DNA of 64,000 nt from Kushneria konosiri (GTDB taxonomy: Bacteria; Pseudomonadota; Gammaproteobacteria; Pseudomonadales; Halomonadaceae), in contig NZ_CP021323.1 in NCBI RefSeq assembly GCF_002155145.1, positions 930,001 through 994,000 on the forward strand. The letters run 5' to 3'. Below, piece by piece: positions 56,708 through 64,000 of the stretch; positions within the stretch are counted from its first letter, which is position 1, and every line of letters starts with the position of its first letter. The notes under the pieces are model-generated. The model searched no databases and was not told the origin of the DNA. It saw only the letters and a list, made by a program, of their open reading frames with translations. Position numbers and translations under genes: made by a program.

Positions 56708-57563
56708 GTCTTGAGCCATCAACGTCTGACAGGCCCTCCAGCAGGGCGGTCAGGCTCTCATCAATGGGCGCCTCACACTTGAGGCTGTATAACGCATCGG
56801 CGCGAGTATGCCCCCGGTTGAGGCATGCCATCGGCATTCCCCTTGAAGCGGCATGCCGGGCAAAACGAAAGCCTGAAAACACCATCAGTGATGACCCCAC
56901 CACCAGCAGGGCCTGACTGTCATCGAGTATCGACATGGCACGTTCAAGCCGCCCACGCGGCACGTTATCGCCGAAAAAGACCACATCGGGCTTTAAAATG
57001 CCGTGGCCACAACGCGGGCACTCCGGCAGCCTGAAGGTCGAAAAGTCCACCTCATCAAGATAGGCATCACCATCCGGGGCGATCTCGGCCTCCATGCCGA
57101 CCCAGTCAGGGTTGAGCGTGGCCAGGTGATCGTGCAGCACATGACGACGCACCAGCAGATTGCACTGCATGCAACGCACCAGATCGGCCCGGCCGTGCAG
57201 GTCCACGACACGCCGACTGCCCGCCTTCTGATGCAGACGATCAACGTTTTGCGTAATGATTCCTTCGATGAATCCCTGTGCTTCCAGCGCGGCCAGCGCC
57301 TGGTGCGCACGCCCGGGCGTGGCGTGCGCCAGCAGTCGAAAACCGACCAGACTGCGCGCCCAATAGCGCTGACGCCCCAGGTGACTTTTCATGTAGACCT
57401 GATGGGTCATGGGCGGTGGTCGCTTCCATTCGCCCTTTTCGTCTCGATAGTCGGGAATGCCACTGTCGGTACTGACGCCGGCGCCTGTCAGAACGCACAG
57501 ACGAGGATAGCGCCGTACCAGATCAATCAGTGCCTGTTGATCGGCACCCAATACGCTACTCAT
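56697..57563 (-). CDS. Class II sirtuin (NAD-dependent deacylase, SIR2 family)
   Basis: A 288-residue sirtuin. NAD-binding GAGVSTDSGIPDYR is at 27-40, TQNVD at 104-108, the catalytic His123 in LHG, and the zinc Cys at 131, 134 (CMQC), 182 and 185 (CPRC). The GEWKRPPPMTHQVYMKSHLGRQRYWARSLVG insert resembles mammalian SIRT4 rather than CobB (class III), so it is class II; such enzymes remove acyl groups or act as lipoamidase or ADP-ribosyltransferase. AAGGAG precedes the ATG at 57563. Confidence 0.93.
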   Translation of the reverse strand: MSSVLGADQQALIDLVRRYPRLCVLTGAGVSTDSGIPDYRDEKGEWKRPPPMTHQVYMKSHLGRQRYWARSLVGFRLLAHATPGRAHQALAALEAQGFIEGIITQNVDRLHQKAGSRRVVDLHGRADLVRCMQCNLLVRRHVLHDHLATLNPDWVGMEAEIAPDGDAYLDEVDFSTFRLPECPRCGHGILKPDVVFFGDNVPRGRLERAMSILDDSQALLVVGSSLMVFSGFRFARHAASRGMPMACLNRGHTRADALYSLKCEAPIDESLTALLEGLSDVDGSRLMG

Positions 57564-57680
57564 GATGACTCCTTGCAACCTGACGGCCGAACGCGAAATG
57601 GCGTCAGCGAAATTTCTGCCGGGCATGGATGCCAACTCGACAGAACGCTAGACTACCCCTCAACCTATCGGGATAACGTC

Positions 57681-58595
57681 ATGCGCTGGCTGGAATATCT
57701 ACTTCCCCTGATTTTTCTGACTCCCCTGTTCGCCACTGCCGTCGTGGTGCTCGGCCTTCGCCACCTGTTTCAGGACAGGCCCGGTTTCTCTCCTTCCGGT
57801 CATCGGCTCAGACAGTCCGGTAACCGCTTCCGCGAGCGTCTGGCCGAGGCACGCGTCAGACTCTTTCTGGCGGGGGCGCTGGGTCCCATTCTTGCCATCA
57901 CGCCCTTGATCTACGGCATGGGACGCATGCTGTTTTCGTCCTATCAGGACTGGATCGAATGGAGCATCTACGGGTTGATCACCACGATCGCAGCAATGAT
58001 CGTGGGCGCTTTCATGATGGCACTTTCCTACCGGATTTCTAATCTGCGCTTGCGGCTGGCTGGCGCCATGAATGTGGCCCATGATCTGCAGCGGCTTTTG
58101 CGCGAGCAGCACCAGGGAACCTGTATCTTTCACGATGTACCGGCCGAAAACTTTACCATTGACCATGTCGTGGTCACCGAACACGGCGTCTTTTCCCTGC
58201 TGGTGCGCACCCGCCAGCCCGGTCCCGAAACCGCCGCGAACACTCCTCGAACGCTTGGACTCGATGGCGAACGGCTGATCTTTCCCGATCGCGAGGAAAC
58301 ACGGCCGATACGCGAGGCGCAGCGTGCCCGGCGCTGGCTGCAGGAGCGCCTGAGCCGTGAGTGCAGGTGTGACGTCCCCGTCAGGGCCATGCTGGCCATG
58401 CCGGGCTGGCGTCTTGAGCGTATCCGCGATAACGAGAGCGTCAGGGTAGTGGGCGATAATGAGCTGGTGGATTTCCTGAAGCGCGTTGAACAGCCAGCAC
58501 TGCCGCAGCCACTGCATGATGATGTCCTCAAGGCGCTGATTCGCCTGACCGATGATCATCAGACCCATCACGCGCTGTCGCCGGAAGGACGCTAG
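57681..58595 (+). CDS. NERD-domain membrane protein
   Basis: A 304-residue protein with TM helices at about 8-28, 62-82 and 93-115. The C-terminal cytosolic part has FTIDHVVVTEHGVFSLLVRTRQPG, the NERD (nuclease-related) core, but with Arg where nucleases of this superfamily have Lys after the beta-strand. It is divergent from the sirtuin gene by about 117 nt. A role on DNA or membranes is plausible only by family; activity is unproven. Confidence 0.8.
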   Translation: MRWLEYLLPLIFLTPLFATAVVVLGLRHLFQDRPGFSPSGHRLRQSGNRFRERLAEARVRLFLAGALGPILAITPLIYGMGRMLFSSYQDWIEWSIYGLITTIAAMIVGAFMMALSYRISNLRLRLAGAMNVAHDLQRLLREQHQGTCIFHDVPAENFTIDHVVVTEHGVFSLLVRTRQPGPETAANTPRTLGLDGERLIFPDREETRPIREAQRARRWLQERLSRECRCDVPVRAMLAMPGWRLERIRDNESVRVVGDNELVDFLKRVEQPALPQPLHDDVLKALIRLTDDHQTHHALSPEGR

Positions 58596-58723
58596 TCCGG
58601 AACCTGCCATCATGCAGGGCAGAAATGCCCTCTTGGCCATCACCACCTTGATGGAGAATGGGCGCGCCTGCCGACAGGAGAATACGGGCCTGCCCTTTTG
58701 AACCTTGTGACGAGGAGTGCTTC

Positions 58724-59884
58724 ATGAGTGACCCCGCCGGCGAAAGCGTTACGGCTCATGCGCCCGCCAGCCGCGCCGCCATTGCCTGGTTTTTTGCCCT
58801 GTCGGGACTGTCCTTTTCCAACTGGGCGGTGCGCATTCCGGATATTCGTACCCTGCTGGAGCTGTCGCAATCCCAGCTCGGTGCCCTGCTGCTGTGTCCG
58901 GTGATCGGGTCGCTGGGTCTGACACTGCTGTCGAACTATCTCAACAACCGCTTTGGCAGTCGACGCATGACGCGTGTGGCCGCCTGCGCCATCGTGGTCT
59001 CGCTGGTCCTGATCGGGGCGGCCATGTCCATGTTGACGCTGGGTCTGGCGCTGGTGGTGTTTGGCGCTGGCATGGGGCTGCTCAACATTGCCATGAACGA
59101 TCAGGCGGCGACTCTGGAACGGCGTTATCGACGCTCCATCATGTCCTCCTTTCACGGCCTGTTCAGCCTGGGCGGCATGGCCGGCTCGCTGGTGGGCGGG
59201 GCGCTGGCAACGCTCGGGCTGACCCCGCGCTGCCACCTGCTGCTGGTGGCCGGGCTCTTGATGGTAGGCATTCTGATCGCCCACCGTCATCTGCTGGCCC
59301 CACCGCCGCGCGCCGAGCGCCCGGTCGGCGCCCTGTTCGTGCGCCCGAAGGGCCGGGTCTGGCTTTTGGGCATTATCGCCGCAGCCGTGGTCTTTATCGA
59401 AGGATCAATGGCGGACTGGTCGGCGCTCTTTCTCACCGAACTGGGCGCCTCGCGCGGGCATGCGGCCCTCGGACTGGCCGTGTTTACCGGCACCATGGCC
59501 GTGGGTCGTCTGCTGGGAGATCGCTGGCTGGATCGAGTGGGTGCCGTACGCGCACTCGAGATTGGCAGCGCACTGGCCCTGCTCGGGCTTGGACTGGCCA
59601 TTGTGGCGGCCAGCCCGATCGCTGCCCTGGCCGGGTTTGCGCTGGCCGGCATCGGCATGTCGACCCTGTTCCCGTGCCTTTTGAGTCTGGCCGGGCGCAA
59701 CCGGTCGATGTCGCCCTCCGGGGCGATCGCGTCGGTCGCCATGCTGGGCTATCTGAGCATGCTCGGCGGCCCGCCGATGCTGGGCTTTCTGGCAGAAGCC
59801 ATCACGCTGCACTACGCCTTTGTCGCGCTGGTCGTGGCCGCAGCGCTTGCCATCGCCCTGGCGCGTCCGGCGGCACGGGCCTGA
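58724..59884 (+). CDS. MFS transporter (YbjJ-like)
   Basis: A 386-residue transporter with 12 TM helices. The pattern SNWAVRIPDIRTLLELSQSQLGALLL and SNYLNNRFGSRRMTR at the start is like YbjJ/FucP-like small-molecule carriers. GAGGAG precedes the ATG at 58724. It is followed by a strong terminator. The substrate is unknown, though sugars are often suggested for the group. Confidence 0.9.
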   Translation: MSDPAGESVTAHAPASRAAIAWFFALSGLSFSNWAVRIPDIRTLLELSQSQLGALLLCPVIGSLGLTLLSNYLNNRFGSRRMTRVAACAIVVSLVLIGAAMSMLTLGLALVVFGAGMGLLNIAMNDQAATLERRYRRSIMSSFHGLFSLGGMAGSLVGGALATLGLTPRCHLLLVAGLLMVGILIAHRHLLAPPPRAERPVGALFVRPKGRVWLLGIIAAAVVFIEGSMADWSALFLTELGASRGHAALGLAVFTGTMAVGRLLGDRWLDRVGAVRALEIGSALALLGLGLAIVAASPIAALAGFALAGIGMSTLFPCLLSLAGRNRSMSPSGAIASVAMLGYLSMLGGPPMLGFLAEAITLHYAFVALVVAAALAIALARPAARA

Positions 59885-59918
59885 GCCCTCTCCCTGTTTT
59901 ACAGTGATTTTTCATGAG

Positions 59919-59952
59919 AAGGGGGCCCGACCATGATGGTCGGGCCCCCTTT
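59919..59952. terminator. Bidirectional terminator
   Basis: GGGGGCCCGACCAT/ATGGTCGGGCCCCC perfect arms flanked by AA and TTTATT, between the MFS gene and the convergent betT. Confidence 0.9.
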
Positions 59953-59974
59953 ATTACCGACAGGCTCGGCCTTG

Positions 59975-62035
59975 TCAGACCGGCGGCTGCTCGGGACTGT
60001 CCGGCATGTTGATACTGCCGGGTTCCATACGGTTGAGATGCAAAAACTGCAGGTGGCGCTCGTACTGATCGAGAATATCGTCGATCACCTGCTGCTCACT
60101 GTACCCCATCAGGTCATAGCCCTGACTCCCTTCCAGAAGATGCACTTCAAGACGGTAGTAGTTGCGAGAGGCCTTTTTGGTCCGCATGGCGAAGGCAGGC
60201 GTTGCAAACGCGCGTGTCCAGACCTGATAGGTGAAGTTCTGTTCCTCACCGAAATCGACATTGAGCGCAAGATAGTCATGCTCGTTCTGCTCGCCACCGT
60301 TGACGTGAACGCCGACATCCTGATGCTCAAGCCGATCCTTGATGGCCATCATGGCCGGGCGAACCCGCTCTTCAAGGAAGCGCTGCGCTTCACTGCGATC
60401 CGGGAAATTCATCGCCCGATCAAGACGCTGCTCCCAGTTGCCACGCCCGCCTCGGCTGCTGCCCATGCGACCGGAAAGCGAACCGGCCAGACTCAGACGA
60501 TAGCTCTCTTCCTTGAAGGCCTCGACCTTGAGCGCCTTGTAGAGCCCCGCCATCATGAAAAAGAGCACGATCGAGAATGGCAGCCCGGTGATCACCACCG
60601 CACTTTGCAGGGTGGAAAGTCCGCCGGCCAGCAGCAGTGACAGGGTCAGCACCCCGATCACCGCCGACCAGAGAATACGCATCCAGACCGGCGCATCGCT
60701 GCTGACATCCTTGAGAATCGAGGTGAAGTTGGACAGTACCAGAGCGCCCGAGTCTCCCGAGGTGACAAAGAACACGATCGCCAGGATGCTCACGGCAATC
60801 GTGGTGACCACCGGGAAGGGATACTCCTGTAGGAAGAGATAGATGCCTGACGGCGGGTTATTCATGACCTGCTGACCGAAATCGGTCGCGCCGTTCATCG
60901 CCATATCGATGGCGCTGTTCCCCAGCAGTGACATCCAGATCATCATGAAGGCAATGGGCAGCGACAGGGTGCCGGCCACAAAGGTACGAATGGTGCGGCC
61001 GCGGGAGATACGTGCCAGAAAGAGGCCAACGAACGGGCCCCAGGCGATCCACCAGGCCCAGAAGAACAGCGTCCAGCCGTTGAGCCATTCGGTGGGGCGA
61101 TCAAAGGCGTAGGTGTCAAACGACATCCTCACGAACGAGGAGAGATAGTCGCCGATGTTCATCACCAGCGCGTTCAACAAAAAGATGGTCTTGCCGGCAA
61201 ACAGCACAAACAGCAGCAGCGCCACGGCCAGCAGGATATTGAACTCCGACAGCCGGCGGATGCCCCGCTCGACCCCGGTGACTGCGGAGATGGTCGCAAA
61301 CAGCACGATCATCAGCACCAGAATGGTCTGGGTCCAGGCGCTCTCGGTAATGCCGAACATGAAGTTCAGCCCGTAGTTGAGCTGGATGACCCCAATGCCA
61401 AGACTGGCCGCAATACCGAACACGGTGCCCAGCACCGCCGCGATATCAACGGCATGACCGATGGGGCCATAGATTTTCTTGCCAAAGATTGGATAGAGCG
61501 CGCTTGAGATGGTGAGCGGCAGATTGTGGCGATAGCTGAAAAATGCCAGTGACATGCCGACCAGCGTATAGATCCCCCAGCCCGATAACCCCCAGTGCAT
61601 GAAGGTCAGCTGCATGGCGTACCGCGCCGCCTCGATCTGATCCTCCGGCGCGCCGGGCGCGTTATAAAACTGCGTCAGCGGCTCGGCCAGGGCAAAGAAG
61701 ATCACGCCAATACCGATCCCTGCGGAAAACAGCATGGCCGACCAGGAAAAGATATTGAAGTCCGGCCGGGCGTGCTCAGGCCCCAGGCGGATCTTGCCAA
61801 AGCGTGAAACGCCGAGAAATATGACAAAGGCAAGATAGATGACAACGGTTAGAAAGTAGTACCAGCCAAAGGTGTTGGAGATCCAGCCCAGAACGGCGTT
61901 GATGACCTTGTTGGCCTGTTCGGTGGCGATCATCGCCCATAGCGAGAACACCACAATGCCTATGAATGATCCGTAAAAGACGGTTGGATTGAGTCTGTCC
62001 TCTGAAGAGGAGTGACCCCTGGTTGCTTCACTCAT
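59975..62035 (-). CDS. betT: BCCT-family choline/betaine transporter
   Basis: A 686-residue transporter with 12 TM helices. The BCCT signature WAWWIAWGPFVGLFLARISRGRTIR is around residues 327-351, preceded by ALAEPLTQFYNAPG. A long cytosolic C-terminal domain of about 170 residues (from KALKVEAFKEESYRL) is characteristic of BetT, in which it helps osmotic activation. It therefore probably imports choline for glycine betaine synthesis, fitting a halophile. The betIBA genes are not in the window, but an inverted repeat of the BetI/TetR kind lies upstream. Confidence 0.93.
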   Translation of the reverse strand: MSEATRGHSSSEDRLNPTVFYGSFIGIVVFSLWAMIATEQANKVINAVLGWISNTFGWYYFLTVVIYLAFVIFLGVSRFGKIRLGPEHARPDFNIFSWSAMLFSAGIGIGVIFFALAEPLTQFYNAPGAPEDQIEAARYAMQLTFMHWGLSGWGIYTLVGMSLAFFSYRHNLPLTISSALYPIFGKKIYGPIGHAVDIAAVLGTVFGIAASLGIGVIQLNYGLNFMFGITESAWTQTILVLMIVLFATISAVTGVERGIRRLSEFNILLAVALLLFVLFAGKTIFLLNALVMNIGDYLSSFVRMSFDTYAFDRPTEWLNGWTLFFWAWWIAWGPFVGLFLARISRGRTIRTFVAGTLSLPIAFMMIWMSLLGNSAIDMAMNGATDFGQQVMNNPPSGIYLFLQEYPFPVVTTIAVSILAIVFFVTSGDSGALVLSNFTSILKDVSSDAPVWMRILWSAVIGVLTLSLLLAGGLSTLQSAVVITGLPFSIVLFFMMAGLYKALKVEAFKEESYRLSLAGSLSGRMGSSRGGRGNWEQRLDRAMNFPDRSEAQRFLEERVRPAMMAIKDRLEHQDVGVHVNGGEQNEHDYLALNVDFGEEQNFTYQVWTRAFATPAFAMRTKKASRNYYRLEVHLLEGSQGYDLMGYSEQQVIDDILDQYERHLQFLHLNRMEPGSINMPDSPEQPPV

Positions 62036-62130
62036 GTGTCTTCCTGATTGATATTGGAAATTGGAAGAGAGCCCTGAAAGCGTTTGATGCTGCCTCTTTT
62101 CGGTGTTGGTTCAGAGCGACATTAGCCCAG

Positions 62131-62148
62131 TTTGAACCATCGTTCAAA
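62131..62148. promoter_or_regulatory. Inverted repeat upstream of betT
   Basis: TTTGAACCATCGTTCAAA has 7-bp arms TTTGAAC/GTTCAAA around CATC, about 96 nt before the betT start codon. The TTGAAC/GTTCAA half sites are those of BetI/TetR-type operators, but with 4 nt between them. Confidence 0.55.
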
Positions 62149-62280
62149 AAAAAGCTTATCGGAGCACAATATTCCGGAAAGACAGGGTTATCCGAAAAAA
62201 CGCGCTGGGCATCCTTGCGATGAGTGATTCCATACCGGCAGATGAGGGGTTCGGGCAGTGGCGGCGTCAGGGCACCAGGG

Positions 62281-63330
62281 TCAGGTATCGCCGTAGATCA
62301 GCCAGACCGGCTGACAGATATCGTGTTCGTGACGCTCCCCGGTGACCAGCCGCGCTGCTGTCACACCCTTGGCGTAACTGTCCTGATAGACCGTGGTGAG
62401 CATGGGACGACGGTGCTGGCCTTCGGCAATACCATCAAAGCCTGTCAGTTTCAGCTCGCCGGGCACGCTGATACCGCGCTGCTCGGCCAGACTCAAGGCA
62501 GTCAATGCCAGACGGTCCGACATGCACAGCAGCAGATCCGGCTTGTCCTCGGCCAGCAGGGTCTCGATGACCGGCGCCGCCGCCTCAAAGGTATTGCCGG
62601 CAACGTTCCATAGGGGCACCTGTTCCGGATCATGACCGGCCTCTTCAAGCGCCTGATCGAAACCGGCCAGTCGCTCAGTGGCGACCTGATTGGGCTGAGA
62701 CCACTGTAATGGGCGCTCGAGCCGGCCTCCGGAGGCGTCCAGTGTCATGCGCAGCGCCACAATGGCCGGGCGCCTTGCACCGCCAGCGAGTGCATGGCGT
62801 GCAATGGCCAGCGCTGCGCTGCGGTGATCGATCAACACCGATGGCAATCCCGGCAAGCGGATGTCCACCGTGATCAGCGGCTGTTGCTGATGGCGCAGCA
62901 AAGCCATGGTGTTCTCTTCAGGGATCGAGCCGTAAATCAGATAGCCGTCGGCCACGCCGTTGAGCGAAGCGCTCTGACGTTCAGTACGGGATGAGTCCGT
63001 CAGCAGCAATAGATGATAGCCCCGGGCGTCCAGCACTTCGGCAATACCCCCCAGGAAATCCCCGGCCACGCGGTCGCCGAGGCTATAGCCCAGACCATCA
63101 GAAAGCATCACGCCAATGATGCCGGTACGTCCGGTGCGCAGCGTTCGGCCCTGACGGCTGGGGCCGTCATAACCCAGCGCCCGGGCCGCGGTCAGAATCT
63201 CCTCGCGCAGCCTTGACGAAAGCTGGTCGGGCCGGTTGAAGGCATTGGAGACGGTGGCCGTCGAGACGCCCAGATGCGTCGCGACGGCCTTGAGTGTCAC
63301 GGGATGACGCCTGCTCACATCAGCTTCCAC
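62281..63330 (-). CDS. LacI-family transcriptional regulator (alpha-glucoside locus)
   Basis: A 349-residue repressor. The HTH is VTLKAVATHLGVSTATVSNAFNRPDQLS, the hinge is around RQGRTLRTGRTGIIGVML, and the sugar-binding domain has a SDRLALTALSLAEQRGISVPGELKLTGFDG block. The hinge lacks the usual Leu-bearing LARSL sequence, a feature of the more divergent LacI subgroup. It lies downstream of an alpha-glucosidase gene on the same strand with about 40 nt between, so it probably controls that operon (AglR/MalR role). Confidence 0.92.
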   Translation of the reverse strand: MEADVSRRHPVTLKAVATHLGVSTATVSNAFNRPDQLSSRLREEILTAARALGYDGPSRQGRTLRTGRTGIIGVMLSDGLGYSLGDRVAGDFLGGIAEVLDARGYHLLLLTDSSRTERQSASLNGVADGYLIYGSIPEENTMALLRHQQQPLITVDIRLPGLPSVLIDHRSAALAIARHALAGGARRPAIVALRMTLDASGGRLERPLQWSQPNQVATERLAGFDQALEEAGHDPEQVPLWNVAGNTFEAAAPVIETLLAEDKPDLLLCMSDRLALTALSLAEQRGISVPGELKLTGFDGIAEGQHRRPMLTTVYQDSYAKGVTAARLVTGERHEHDICQPVWLIYGDT

Positions 63331-63373
63331 GGCAAGGCGTCACGGTGTGGTATCACGGTCAGGACCGGGCGCT

Positions 63374-64000
63374 TCAAGGCGTCACCAGCCAGACCGCCGC
63401 GTTGCCGGCCAGCTGTCCCTCGCTGACGGCGTCCGGCACGCTTTGAATGGCGACCTCTGCCTCGGGCAGCGCCACCGGCGTCTCGCCCAGGTTGAGCACC
63501 ACGGTCACGCCGCCGTTGGAAAGGCTCAGCACATCGCTGCGCGGGCTCTCCTGCCAGGTCAGCTCGCCGTGGCCCAGCCCGTATTCGTGGCGCATGGCCA
63601 ATAGTCGACGATAAAGCTCCAGCGTCGAGGTGGCATTTTCCAGCTGAAGGTTGGCGGCATAGCGGGCATAGTTTTCAGGCTGTGGCAGCCAGCTCTCACC
63701 GGTGGTATTAAAACCGAAGGCCGGTGCATCAGCGCGCCACGGCAGCGGTACGCGACAGCCGTCACGACCGATCTGCTCTCCATCGGTGCGATGGAAGGTC
63801 GGGTCCTGCCGATAGCGCGCCGGCATGGTGGTGTGATCCGGAAGGCCCAGCTCTTCACCCTGATAGAGATAGGCCGATCCGGGCAGCGCCAGCGTCAGCA
63901 TGATCAGCGCCCGCGCCCGGCGCAGCCCCAGCGCTTCGTCAGGCTGTTCACCGTCGGCATCAATGCCGTTGGGGCGCGTGCCCGGATGCGACAGCCCCAG
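63374..64000 (-). CDS. GH13 alpha-glucosidase, C-terminal part (truncated by window edge)
   Basis: The frame runs off the right edge, leaving the last 208 residues. They show GH13 oligo-1,6-glucosidase/alpha-glucosidase features: ALALGLRRARALI-like helix, LALPGSAYLYQGEELGLPDH (the conserved YQGEE after the third catalytic Asp region), DGCRVPLPW and a C-terminal beta-sheet domain. The visible part has YQGEELGLP typical of maltose, sucrose or isomaltose hydrolases. It likely hydrolyses an imported alpha-glucoside in the cytosol, under the LacI-type gene that follows. Confidence 0.92.
   Translation of the reverse strand: MGLSHPGTRPNGIDADGEQPDEALGLRRARALIMLTLALPGSAYLYQGEELGLPDHTTMPARYRQDPTFHRTDGEQIGRDGCRVPLPWRADAPAFGFNTTGESWLPQPENYARYAANLQLENATSTLELYRRLLAMRHEYGLGHGELTWQESPRSDVLSLSNGGVTVVLNLGETPVALPEAEVAIQSVPDAVSEGQLAGNAAVWLVTP

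Overview
The window reads as chromosomal DNA from a GC-rich gammaproteobacterium, most probably a halophile of the Halomonadaceae (Halomonas/Kushneria type). This is an inference from gene content: FbaB, YciH and YbiI are close to their enterobacterial versions, and they sit with a monomeric isocitrate dehydrogenase, a PA0069-type radical SAM protein, a BetT-type choline transporter and many acidic proteins. About 56 protein genes are densely packed on both strands. I saw no rRNA, tRNA, CRISPR array, insertion sequence or prophage. Both window edges cut genes.

Region by region. (1) 1-6.6 kb is sugar-phosphate metabolism: the end of a DAK-family (dihydroxyacetone/erythrulose) kinase, a divergent triose-phosphate-isomerase paralogue, tkt, a convergent class I aldolase fbaB, and pgk. 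(2) 6.7-16.8 kb holds a small membrane protein, a chemoreceptor, a periplasmic M23 peptidase, a TraX-like protein, a YdgJ-like oxidoreductase, SelO, and a metal (probably zinc) ABC transporter operon headed by a tiny membrane-protein ORF and a Zur-like box. (3) 17-27.6 kb holds a carboxylesterase, a LysR regulator divergent from an AtuA/DUF1446 pair plus a CitMHS transporter, convergent CoA-transferase and thiolase genes for acetoacetate breakdown, a second esterase-like protein that lacks catalytic residues, a sodium:solute symporter with a small partner, and YbiI.

(4) 27.6-34.3 kb holds an AraC-type remnant, a MocR regulator divergent from two acetyltransferases and a PaiB-like protein, a glutathione S-transferase, and a GlxA-type regulator coupled to an MFS exporter. 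(5) 34.3-45.3 kb holds a secreted low-complexity protein, a LemA-TPM-TPM cluster, a TonB receptor with a Fur-like site, a VTT/YqaA protein, icd, a lipoprotein, a DUF1003 protein and an EamA transporter. (6) 45.3-50.2 kb is a self-contained beta-glucoside unit: a LacI regulator, a perfect 20-bp operator, a GPH symporter and a cytosolic GH3 enzyme. (7) 50.2-59.9 kb holds an SOS-box-preceded radical SAM gene with an MDR reductase, a Gfo/Idh oxidoreductase, a GGDEF protein, an outer-membrane barrel, yciH, a YbaY-like lipoprotein, a class II sirtuin, a NERD protein and an MFS transporter. (8) 60-64 kb holds betT, then a LacI regulator downstream of an alpha-glucosidase that runs off the right edge.

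The most useful regulatory observations are a LexA box over the promoter of the radical SAM gene, a Zur-like box before the metal transporter, a perfect palindrome before the beta-glucoside operon, a three-element repeat between the MocR gene and its divergent partner, and an inverted repeat before betT. The most distinctive protein observation is the second esterase paralogue, in which both the nucleophile Ser and the catalytic His are replaced.
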